NCBI GenBank assembly: GCA_019054805.1
Contig: JAHQIY010000023.1
Coordinates: 744,001-808,000, forward strand
DNA from: Brachionus manjavacas
Lineage: Eukaryota > Rotifera > Eurotatoria > Ploima > Brachionidae
Length of the DNA: 64,000 nucleotides
Direction: 5' to 3'
Shown: positions 1 through 8,842 of the stretch, piece by piece
Layout: every line of letters begins with the position of its first letter
How positions within the stretch are numbered: position 1 is the stretch's first letter
The notes under the pieces: model-generated
The model's database searches: none
Seen by the model: only the letters and a program-made list of their open reading frames with translations
What the model was told of the DNA's origin: nothing
Translations under genes and position numbers: made by a program

Positions 1-2723
1 ATTTTTATCTTGTCACTCGCTGATAAATTTCATCGTTGATCCAACAAGAACTAAAACCCGGTATTTCAGTCATGATATGCAATTTAGAACAAAAAGTTAC
101 AACTTGATGTAATTTTGCATAATGGAAATTTAATCAAGGAATCTAGAACTATTGAGTGTCCATTCAGCGATCATTCCTTCATTACTGCTAAACTTGGCAT
201 TCAAGCTGTAACTAAAGAAACTAAAACAATCTTTGGTCGAAATTTATCGTTTAATAATATCCAATTAATTATTGCTGAAATAGTAAAACTAGACTTTGAT
301 CAGTTCAATATGTTCGGTTCTGTCGATCTACAATGGGCCGCATTCAAGACTAAAGTTCATCAAATTCTTGACAATATTTCACCCATTAAAGAAATAAAAC
401 TTAAAAAGAATGATATGTTCCCGTGGTTTGATGAAGAATTATTGTATGTTAAATATTGTCGTGATTCAGCATACAAATCCTATGTTAAAGATAAATCAAA
501 TGGTCCAAAATTTGCTTTATTCTTTTATTGGAAGAAAGAGTTTAGGAAACAATATGAGTCAAAAATTATCAATTATTTTCAGTCTAAAACAATGTTTGAC
601 TTTAAAAATTCAAAAAAGTTTTGGGAATTTTATGCTATCCAAATTAAGATTAAATCGGAAAAAACCCAGAAATCTAACAACCCCTCAGAATTGAATTTTA
701 ATGAACAAAAAGCTGAAACTTCCCAGGAAATGTCCGATCTATTTAATTTATTTTTTACTTCTATTAAATCTGATTCAAATATTGATTATCAAGATAGTGA
801 GAACTTTTGTGAGGAGTTTTTTAATAAGCTTAGTTCAAATGGGATAGTCAAAAATAATAAGTTTAAATTCGAACCGATCAGTGAATTTGAAATAGTCGAA
901 CAAATTTTGAAATTACCTGACTCCAGTGGCGCTGGTTATGATGGGATACCCACTAAAATATTAAAATCGATTACTCCCTTCATATCAAAATTTGTATGTA
1001 ATGTGTTCAATAAGTGTGTTACAAGTGGAAAAATACCCGATGACTTTAAAATGGCAGTGGTGACTCCACTATTTAAGAACAAAGGTTCTATTGATGATAT
1101 CAACAACAATCGTGGAATCTCAGTTCTCTCTCCTATTGCAAAAGTCTTCGAAAAAATAATTTACAAACAAATATACAATTACTTTTCCTACAATCAACTA
1201 ATCAATGACAATCAACATGGATTCAGAAATGGGCGTAGCTCTACACACAATTATCTCACAGATGTTTAATATTTTAAGTGAAAGATTAGTTGGCCTTTTT
1301 TTATTTATCGATTTTAAGAAAGCATTTGACACAGTTGACTCAAGACTACTTCTTATCAAGCTTCGTAAATATGGTTTCGACGAAAATTCATTAAGCCTAA
1401 TTACTAACTATTTTTTAAATCGTCAACAAATGGTCAAATTTCAATTATGTTTTTCTTCGTCTTTGCAAATAAAACTTGGAGTCCCTCAAGGAAGTGTTTT
1501 AGGTCCTCTTTTATTTCTTATATTTATAAATGATATTGTGTACTTCCTTGTCAACTTTGATGTTAAGCTTTTCGCCGATGATACAACTCTATCATTAATT
1601 AAAAATAACTTAGTTGAATTATTAGATGTATTTAATCATTCAATTAAACGTTTAAATATCTGGTGTAAATTTAACCGAATTGATATCAATTGGTCCAAAA
1701 CGAAGATAATGTTTATTACAAAAAAAAGAGAGTTGAAAATCCCTAGCCGAATTTTCATTGACCAAATGGCTGTTGTAGTAGTTGATTCTTTTGAGCTCCT
1801 TGGCATTACGATTGATAATAAGCTAAATTTCGAAAAGTACGCAAATAACCTCAGAAAATCGATTAACAAAAGACTCTACTCAATTAATGATTTATTTCAC
1901 CTTGCATTCCCAGTAAAATTACAATTTTTTAAGACTTTTATACAACCTCATTTTGATTACTGTATGACTTTATTGGCATACTTTCCAAAGAAAACGATTC
2001 AAAAGATTTCAGATGCGTACTATTTGTGTCTCTACAAATTATTTAAAATTAGTCCTGTTATTAATGACAATCAAGATTTAAACAATTTTAACAGTAATTT
2101 AGAAAAGTTGAACATTAATTGCTTCATCCATCGTTTAATTATTCGTCTTTCTAATTTTATTTACACTATTATGAAAAATCCTAATGCTCCAGATGAATTA
2201 AAATCAAAACTTATTTATAACAAAGAACTTGTTCGCCCTTATAAACTACGTAATGATGAGCAACTTGTAATTCCGACTAAAGGTAGATTTAACGATTACG
2301 GAGAAAGAACATTTGTATATTTTTTTACGAAATTTCTAAACAATGGGATTTTGAGGGAAATTGGACACACTCCGCCAACGTTTGAGGCGAGAATCAAAAA
2401 CAATATTAATTTTTTCTACCTTAAATTTATTAAAAATTTTGACAACTTTGATTTAAAATTTAAAAATTTTGAGTTTTAAATTAAGAACTATGTAACTTCA
2501 ATGAAATTTTCAATCTCGTAACTTTAAACCTTAAAATAAGATTTATTTTTTGACAAATTTTGTATTTTATTTATTTAATTGTATTGTATTTTATTTATTT
2601 AATTATTTTACTTATTTAATTCTCTTTTTTTTCTTTTACTAATAAATGGGTTCACTTGGCTCTACTGAGTATGGCACTAAGCCTTTCAAGTGAATTGAAA
2701 TAATAATAATAATAAAAAAAAAG
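1..2723 (+). mobile_element. LINE-A, copy 1 (3' part: end of endonuclease, reverse transcriptase, 3' UTR and A-rich tail)
   Basis: This is the 3' portion of a non-LTR retrotransposon. The window begins inside the endonuclease domain. The RT is in two reading frames, about 115-1269 and 1205-2479, joined by a one-base frameshift near 1250 just after the HGFRNGRS block. Motif A (FIDFKKAFDTV), motif B (LGVPQGSVLGPLLF) and motif C (FADD, codons 1571-1582) are intact. A second frameshift lies near 104-114, before the HNGNLI segment. Both frameshifts recur at the same places in copy 2, so they predate the duplication or are a family trait. The 3' UTR runs from about 2480 and ends in AAT repeats and an A run at about 2700-2721, directly against a transporter exon. 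The RT looks like the CR1/Jockey/L2 superfamily; the clade is not resolved. Confidence 0.93.
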
Positions 2724-4381
2724 ATTTTTTGGACTTTTCACTTTTAAAGGATCCTGTATTTATTTTCTTCTCAGTTTCAAATTTTCTAACAAGTCTCGGT
2801 TTTAATGCACCATTTATATATATTGTCGATCAAGCCAATAGCATAGGTAATAATTTTAATTTGTTTTATGCTTATAATTTAAATTGTTTGCTATGTCCAA
2901 TTTTACTTTTTATTTACTAATTTTAGGATTCAAAATCCTAACCTTAATAATACAGTGGATCTACGTTAATTTGAATATTGCTTGTTAGAATTGAAATTTA
3001 AAAAAAATGGAATGAAATACAAATATAAATACAAGTTTAAATATCCTATGTCTAAATTAATTATGGTAATTTGTGTAAGGACCCAATTGATAAAAAAATA
3101 ATAATTATTAATCCGAAATTTTGAGCAAATTGAAGTTTGGGATCAAAATCAAAATATTAAATGTAATTTTCTTTTTTAATGGTAGAAAATTTTTCCTTGA
3201 GCAATTACTTGACATGTTATGTCAAGTTTTTTTCATGTATAAAATTTTAAATTATCCCTTTTTATTGAACTTTAATAGAACAAAAGATATAATGTTTTAA
3301 ATTAATAATTTGTTTAAGTGGGAAAATAAATAGTGTTGGATACGGTCAAGACAAACCGGTCCAATACACGGACGGTTTTTTGCGGTCATTTGGCTGGTCA
3401 GCTAGGCGGTCAAATTTATTGAGCGCCAAAATAAACGGTCTAAAATAAACGGGCGGCCAAAAAACCGGCCAACTTTTTGGCGGGCGGTCACTTAATTTTT
3501 TGTAAAATTTTGAAAAATAAAAAATAATTTTAAAAAATTTTTTATAATAAAAAAAGATTTTTTTTATTATCATTTTAATCAGTTTTTTTTTTTAAATTAA
3601 AAACATTTTTTCGAAAAAATTTCAATTTAAGTGGCTAACCGCCATAAAAATTGGCCTTATTTTTGACCGCCCTGATTTTTGACCGTCGGTATTTTTTAGA
3701 TCGGTTTTTTGGCCGCCTGTATATATTAGACCGTTTAAAAATTAGACCGCTTTGCTGACCGGCCAAGTGACCGCCAGCTTGAAGGTTGTCTGGCTAATGC
3801 GGACACGGTCACAGTTTCTGAAAATTTTGGCCGGTCACAGTTTCTGAATAGATTTAATATTTTTTCTTTATGATGTTAATGATTTTTAAATTTTAGGCAT
3901 ACCAACAAACCATGGTGATTATTTTTTAGCTACTATAGGAATTTCGAATACACTCGGACGGGTAATATTAGGTATAATAAGTGATGTTAAAGGTGTGAAT
4001 CGATTGTATTTGTACGCCACTGTACTCACTATTTGTGGAATAGCAACAAGTATTGAGCCATTTTTTACAACTTATCCAGGATTTTTGATATATTCAGTGG
4101 TATTTGGTTTTACAAGTGGAGGATATGTGTCTTTAACTTCAGTTCTATTAGTTGACCTTTTGGGACTGGACAAATTAACGAATGCTTTTGGAATGCTGTT
4201 GGTATTTCAGGGCATAGCAACACTCATTGGCCCACCAACAATTGGTATTTTGTATGATATCTTCAAATCGTACTCAATCCCTTTTTTCTTGATTGGAATT
4301 CTAATAGGATTAAGCGGGTTCATGTGCTTTTTCATACCATTGCTCAAAAAAGAAAAAACAACGACCGTAAACAGTGATTAA
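2724..4381 (+). CDS. Monocarboxylate transporter-like (SLC16/MFS) gene, C-terminal two exons, copy 1
   Basis: Two exons encode about 201 residues of a major-facilitator transporter. Exon 2724-2846 starts LDFSLLKDPVFIFFSVSNFL, which resembles the start of the second six-helix half of SLC16 monocarboxylate transporters. Intron 2847-3896 has GT-AG ends and holds a GGTC-rich foldback element. Exon 3897-4381 continues in phase through GISNTLGRVILGIISD, the conserved MFS segment, then several hydrophobic helices and a short polar tail ending KKEKTTTVNSD. SLC16 proteins carry lactate, pyruvate and other monocarboxylates with protons; the substrate here is unknown. The exons for the N-terminal half are not in the window. 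The presumed 3' splice site of the first exon sits directly on the LINE-A tail and has no pyrimidine tract, so the gene is probably broken or the exon is no longer spliced normally. Confidence 0.8.
3340..3835. repeat. GGTC/GACC-rich imperfect foldback element in transporter intron, copy 1
   Basis: Two arms, about 3340-3495 and 3630-3830, are imperfect reverse complements of each other. Both contain the blocks GGCGGCCAAAAAACCG and AAACGGTCTAA, with repeated GCGGTC/GACCGC words. The spacer is A/T only. The arms stand out by GC content from the surrounding intron. There is no coding capacity. The structure is MITE-like or foldback-like. No clear target-site duplication was found. Confidence 0.7.
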
Positions 4382-5047
4382 AGTATTTTTTAAGCTCTGG
4401 AAATACATTTATAGCAATAAATTACTTAACATTTTTAAAATTTTTTACATTCATTGCCAATTTAATTTTTTTCAATTAAAAAAATTAAATCTGGTTCCAT
4501 AATTTTTTTCTTATTATCTTTAATTATGTTTTGAATTTTTTTAGTTACATATAAAAATATAATAAAATAGTAGAATACATTTATCGTAATACCACCTTAA
4601 GCTAAAATTTCGATTTAAATTAAAAAAAAAGTCGACAAAAGAAAAAGGAAGGTGTTTTATTTTTTACTTGGAGTTGTTGATGGTTTAAATTGTCAAAAAA
4701 TTAAATATGTAAATAATTTTTTGAACGTTGAATAATTTAAAATTTAGTTTAAAATTAATGATGAACCGATAGAACGTAGGAGTAATTAAAAGAACGCTAA
4801 CTACAAATTTACTTAATCACAAAATCTGGTTTTTGTATTTTTATGTTCTTTTAAAAAATCCTGATGATTCGAACAATTGGATTCTATTATAGAATCTAAT
4901 TCAATCTGTAGGCTATAAAGCAACATTTTTAGCCGTTTTGAGTTGGCTTTTTTCCTAAAATTACTTGAATTCCATCTAGCTGATCTCACCACTGTTTACT
5001 TTTACTTTTATTTCTTTAAAATCATCAAAATATTCAAAAGAAATTTT
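4382..5047. other. AT-rich transporter 3' flank, copy 1
   Basis: No gene is seen. The stretch follows the transporter stop codon and presumably holds its 3' UTR. It contains several AT-rich runs but no ORF, tRNA or clear repeat. It is almost identical to the matching stretch of copy 2. Confidence 0.5.
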
Positions 5048-5666
5048 CAGACTTGTTTTTAAGTCACAGTTTTAAGTCTAAGTCACAAAAATTTAAGTCA
5101 AAGTTATGACTTGACTTAAATTTTTTTTTAAGTCAAAGTCATGACTTAAAATTTTTTTTTTTTTAAGTCAAAGTCATGACTTGACTTAAATTTTTTTTAA
5201 GTCAAAGTCATGACTTAAATTTTTTTTTTTTAAGTCAAAGTCATGACTTAAAATTTTTTTTTTTAAGTCAAGTCATGAGTTAGATTAGAAATACTTTTAA
5301 TTATTTATTTCATTAAAATTGAGTATTATTGGTAGTGGATGATTGTTGGCCGTTGGTTTTTTTTTTTTAATAAAATTATGGTTTTTTTTAATTAATAAAC
5401 ATATTTAATTTTATTAACTTTTTAATTTTTTATGATATTTTGGCATCTTTTTTTCAGCGCCGCAGTCCCAAATTCTGGCCGCCAAGCTGAACGTCTAAAT
5501 GACCGCCCGCCACAATGTTGACCGTAACTTTGACTTGCCGCTTTTTTTAACGATTTTTTAAACTTAAAAATTTTTTAAGTCATTGACTTGACTTAAAAAA
5601 AAAAAAAAAAATTTTTAAGTCATTGACTTGACTTGACTTAAGACTTGTGACTTAAAAACAACTCTG
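5048..5666. repeat. AAGTC-rich foldback element, copy 1
   Basis: The left end (CAGACTTGTTTTTAAGTCAC, 5048) and the reverse complement of the right end (CCAGAGTTGTTTTTAAGTCAC, ending at 5666) are near-identical terminal inverted repeats. Inside are several units built on the palindrome AAGTCATGACTT separated by long T runs, and on the other side AAGTCATTGACTTGACTT units separated by A runs. An internal 5460-5540 patch resembles the GGTC-rich foldback. There is no ORF. Copy 2 at 14,440-15,051 differs in T/A-run length, unit number and a deletion of about 75 bp. Confidence 0.72.
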
Positions 5667-6033
5667 GAAATTTTTCAATATGTTTACCCCCAATCCTCTT
5701 ATCAAAGTCTTTAAATTAAATTTTGCTGTCAAAAATTATTATTAATTTAAAAAATATACATTTTTGAAGTTTTATTTGAAAGAAAAAGTGCCATTTTGTC
5801 TCAAGGATCAGTTAGTCTTTTTAAATGAATTGTTAGGCATATTCTAACTTAATTACTTAAAAAAAGAAAAAATTTTTGTAATTTTTTTTGAAATATTCAT
5901 AATTAATGCAAAATTATTAATTTTCGACGTGAAAATTCGGACTCCACAGCGACCTTAGTAATTGTTACTCCAAATTTTCTAATTAACAAAATATTACCTT
6001 TTGTTAAAAATAAAAATAAAAACAAATAAACAA

Positions 6034-8121
6034 ATGAATGTCTATTCATCGTACAAAAATGGGGAAAAAGTTACCTGCAAAAAACTTGATGAATGGTTAA
6101 CCGAATTGGAAACTAATCAAAAATCATTTAACCTCTCAACTACAGATAGCATCAGTAATATCTACAGTCAGTTGACCGATATACGCTTAGCTTTTTCGTC
6201 GTTTAAAAAAACAAATGAAAACTTGATGCCAGAATCAGGTCATACAAAATCGGTAAGTAAGGTTTTTACTCCTAGTAATCCTCCCCGTCACTCTGTTATT
6301 TCGTTCCCATTTTTTGGTATTTTGCCGGAACTTAACGATGAACTCGAAGTCTTAAAACTTATCGATCGCGAAGCAACTGAACGTAATAATCGATCGAAAA
6401 ACGTAATAATTTTAGGTGTAAATGATTCTAATAATGATCAGAAAGTTGTTTATGAAATTTTCAAGTTCCTAAATCAAGCGCAACCAAACGATTTCAAGCG
6501 TCTTAATTCGAAATTAACTGAATTTCCCCGACCGATTCTTTGCTCACTAATGAGTGAGAAAAATGTAGCAATGATAGTAGAAGAGTCGCACAAATTAAGA
6601 AATGAAAGAAACTACAAAAATGTGTTCATCAATCCACATCATACTATTATTCAAAGAAAGCAACTCAATGTTGAGCGATGCCAAAAAATGAAAAGAGTCA
6701 GATTGGGAAAAACAAAACCATTGTTTCAACAACAACAGGACACAAATTTAGCTAAATCTTCAACATCAAACTCAGCTGAATCTAACTCGAAATTAACTAA
6801 ACTAGTGGTTCAACAACAACAGGACACAAATTTAGCTAAATCTTCAACATCAAACTCAGCTGAATCTAACTCGAAATTAACTAAACTAGTGGTTCAACAA
6901 CAACAGGACACAAATTTAGCTAAATCTTCAACATCAAACTCAGCTGATTCTAACTCGAAATTAACTAAACTAGTGGTTCAACAACAACAGGACACAAATT
7001 TAGCTAAATCTTCAACATCAAACTCAGCTGAATCTAACTCGAAATTAACTAAACTAGTGGTTCAACAACAACAGGACACAAATTTAGCTAAATCTTCAAC
7101 ATCAAACTCAGCTGATTCTAACTCGAAATTAACTAAACTAGTGGTTCAACAACAACAGGACACAAATTTAGCTAAATCTTCAACATCAAACTCAGCTGAA
7201 TCTAACTCGAAATTAACTAAACTAGTGGTTCAACAACAACAGGACACAAATTTAGCTAAATCTTCAACATCAAACTCAGCTGATTCTAACTCGAAATTAA
7301 CTAAACTAGTGGTTCAACAACAACAGGACACAAATTTAGCTAAATCTTCAACATCAAACTCAGCTGATTCTAACTCGAAATTAACTAAACTAGTGGTTCA
7401 ACAACAACAGGACACAAATTTAGCTAAATCTTCAACATCAAACTCAGCTGAATCTAACTCGAAATTAACTAAACTAGTGGTTCAACAACAACAGGACACA
7501 AATTTAGCTAAATCTTCAACATCAAACTCAGCTGAATCTAACTCGAAATTAACTAAACTAGTGGTTCAACAACAACAGGACACAAATTTAGCTAAATCTT
7601 CAACATCAAACTCAGCTGATTCTAACTCGAAATTAACTAAACTAGTGGTTCAACAACAACAGGACACAAATTTAGCTAAATCTTCAACATCAAACTCAGC
7701 TGATTCTAACTCGAAATTAACTAAACTAGTGGTTCAACAACAACAGGACACAAATTTAGCTAAATCTTCAACATCAAACTCAGCTGAATCTAACTCGAAA
7801 TTAACTAAACTAGTGGTTCAACAACAACAGGACACAAATTTAGCTAAATCTTCAACATCAAACTCAGCTGAATCTAACTCGAAATTAACTAAACTAGTGG
7901 TTCAACAACAACAGGACACAAATTTAGCTAAATCTTCAACATCAAACTCAGCTGAATCTAACTCGAAATTAACTAAACTAGTGGTTCAACAACAACAGGA
8001 CACAAATTTAGCTAAATCTTCAACATCAAACTCAGCTGAATCTAACTCGAAATTAGCTAAATCAGTAATTTCAAAAAAACACATTGAACTCATACCAAAA
8101 AAAAAACAGAAATTAACGTGA
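6034..8121 (+). CDS. LINE-A ORF1: RRM-like N-terminus and sixteen 28-residue repeats
   Basis: The ORF is 695 residues from the first good ATG at 6034; an upstream TTG at 6001 is only a frame extension. Residues about 100-220 carry a pattern common in LINE ORF1 proteins of the RRM-like type: RNNRSKNVIILGV, later RPILCSLMS, then a basic QRKQLNVERCQKMKRVR stretch. This suggests single-strand nucleic-acid binding, by family knowledge. The C-terminal two thirds is a near-perfect array of a 28-residue unit (QQQQDTNLAKSSTSNSA, then E or D, then SNSKLTKLVV), ending in a basic tail KKHIELIPKKKQKLT. The array is polar, Q/S/N-rich and probably disordered. The stop overlaps the next frame by four bases. 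Confidence 0.85.
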   Translation: MNVYSSYKNGEKVTCKKLDEWLTELETNQKSFNLSTTDSISNIYSQLTDIRLAFSSFKKTNENLMPESGHTKSVSKVFTPSNPPRHSVISFPFFGILPELNDELEVLKLIDREATERNNRSKNVIILGVNDSNNDQKVVYEIFKFLNQAQPNDFKRLNSKLTEFPRPILCSLMSEKNVAMIVEESHKLRNERNYKNVFINPHHTIIQRKQLNVERCQKMKRVRLGKTKPLFQQQQDTNLAKSSTSNSAESNSKLTKLVVQQQQDTNLAKSSTSNSAESNSKLTKLVVQQQQDTNLAKSSTSNSADSNSKLTKLVVQQQQDTNLAKSSTSNSAESNSKLTKLVVQQQQDTNLAKSSTSNSADSNSKLTKLVVQQQQDTNLAKSSTSNSAESNSKLTKLVVQQQQDTNLAKSSTSNSADSNSKLTKLVVQQQQDTNLAKSSTSNSADSNSKLTKLVVQQQQDTNLAKSSTSNSAESNSKLTKLVVQQQQDTNLAKSSTSNSAESNSKLTKLVVQQQQDTNLAKSSTSNSADSNSKLTKLVVQQQQDTNLAKSSTSNSADSNSKLTKLVVQQQQDTNLAKSSTSNSAESNSKLTKLVVQQQQDTNLAKSSTSNSAESNSKLTKLVVQQQQDTNLAKSSTSNSAESNSKLTKLVVQQQQDTNLAKSSTSNSAESNSKLAKSVISKKHIELIPKKKQKLT
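6727..8062 (+). repeat. Coding minisatellite, 84 bp x 16, in LINE-A ORF1
   Basis: Sixteen tandem 84-bp units are almost identical. The main difference is one position, GAA versus GAT (Glu or Asp), which reads by unit as E E D E D E D D E E D D E E E E. The first unit has a different left edge (LF instead of VV) and the last diverges at its end (SKLAKSVIS). The unit length is a multiple of three, so copy-number change keeps the frame. Such homogeneity implies recent expansion or ongoing homogenisation. Confidence 0.97.
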
Positions 8122-8842
8122 AATTGAATGTTTCAAATTTAAACTCGGGTTTAAATAGACGCTATTCATTGAATCAATTAAACCCAAGTGTTCCTATTGT
8201 TAGATCAAGGAAGAATAGCATAAATGCATTCAATGCTGATAATGTCTTGGTTTCTGATTATGACTGTAAAATTACAAATAATGACATCAAAACACTTCTG
8301 CCAAATCAATGTCTTAATGACAATATTATTCACTTTTATTTAAACCTATTAGCCTCTTCTTGTGGTAAAAAGTGCTATGTCACATCTTCATATTTGTTCT
8401 TATCTTATATTCAGTCACAAAAAGCAACTCAATGGTTTAAAAAAGTAAAAGTGAAATTTTTGATTATCTTATTATTCCAGTTTTTCAAACAAGTCGAAAG
8501 CATTGGTCACTTGTATTCATTGATTGTATAAAAAAAAAAGTTTTTTATTTGGATTCTATTTTTTCAACTCCTAAATATGTTGTTGATCAAACTAACGACG
8601 CTCTTAGCGCAGCTTTAGATCAATTAAAAGAGATCAAAATATGGCCAGTTGAATGTTATGACAAAAATCTACCGCGTCAAAGTAATGCAACAGATTGTGG
8701 CATGTTTATTTGTCTATTTGCAAGATTTCTTTGTTATGATAAAGACATCAAGTTTAGTCCAAAAGAAATTAATAAATTTCGCTTTCATATTAAAAATGAA
8801 ATTCTAAATAAATGTATTATTAGTCTAGAAAGTGATAAATGA
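8118..8842 (+). CDS. ULP1/SENP-like cysteine protease (C48) domain in LINE-A
   Basis: Two frames together show a C48 protease fold. 8118-8455 carries DIKTLLPNQCLNDNIIHFYL, matching the substrate-binding LND.II.FYL region of Ulp1 proteases, and then TSSYLFLSYI. A one-base shift near 8445-8460 moves to the frame containing HWSLVFID (catalytic His codon 8501-8503), YLDSI (Asp codon 8552-8554) and QSNATDCGMFICLF (Gln 8678-8680, Cys 8696-8698). All four active-site residues of the family are present in order. Ulp1 proteases cleave SUMO or related modifiers. There is no in-frame ATG near 8118. The second frame continues past a TGA at 8840-8842 directly into the endonuclease, so the domain may be the N-terminus of ORF2. 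Confidence 0.8.

Noticed and set aside
3346-3573. 75-codon minus-strand ORF
   Set aside because: It is the translation of a foldback arm, with Pro/Lys-rich noise and no conservation.
6727-8062. CRISPR array
   Set aside because: Units are contiguous 84-bp coding repeats without unique spacers, in eukaryotic DNA.
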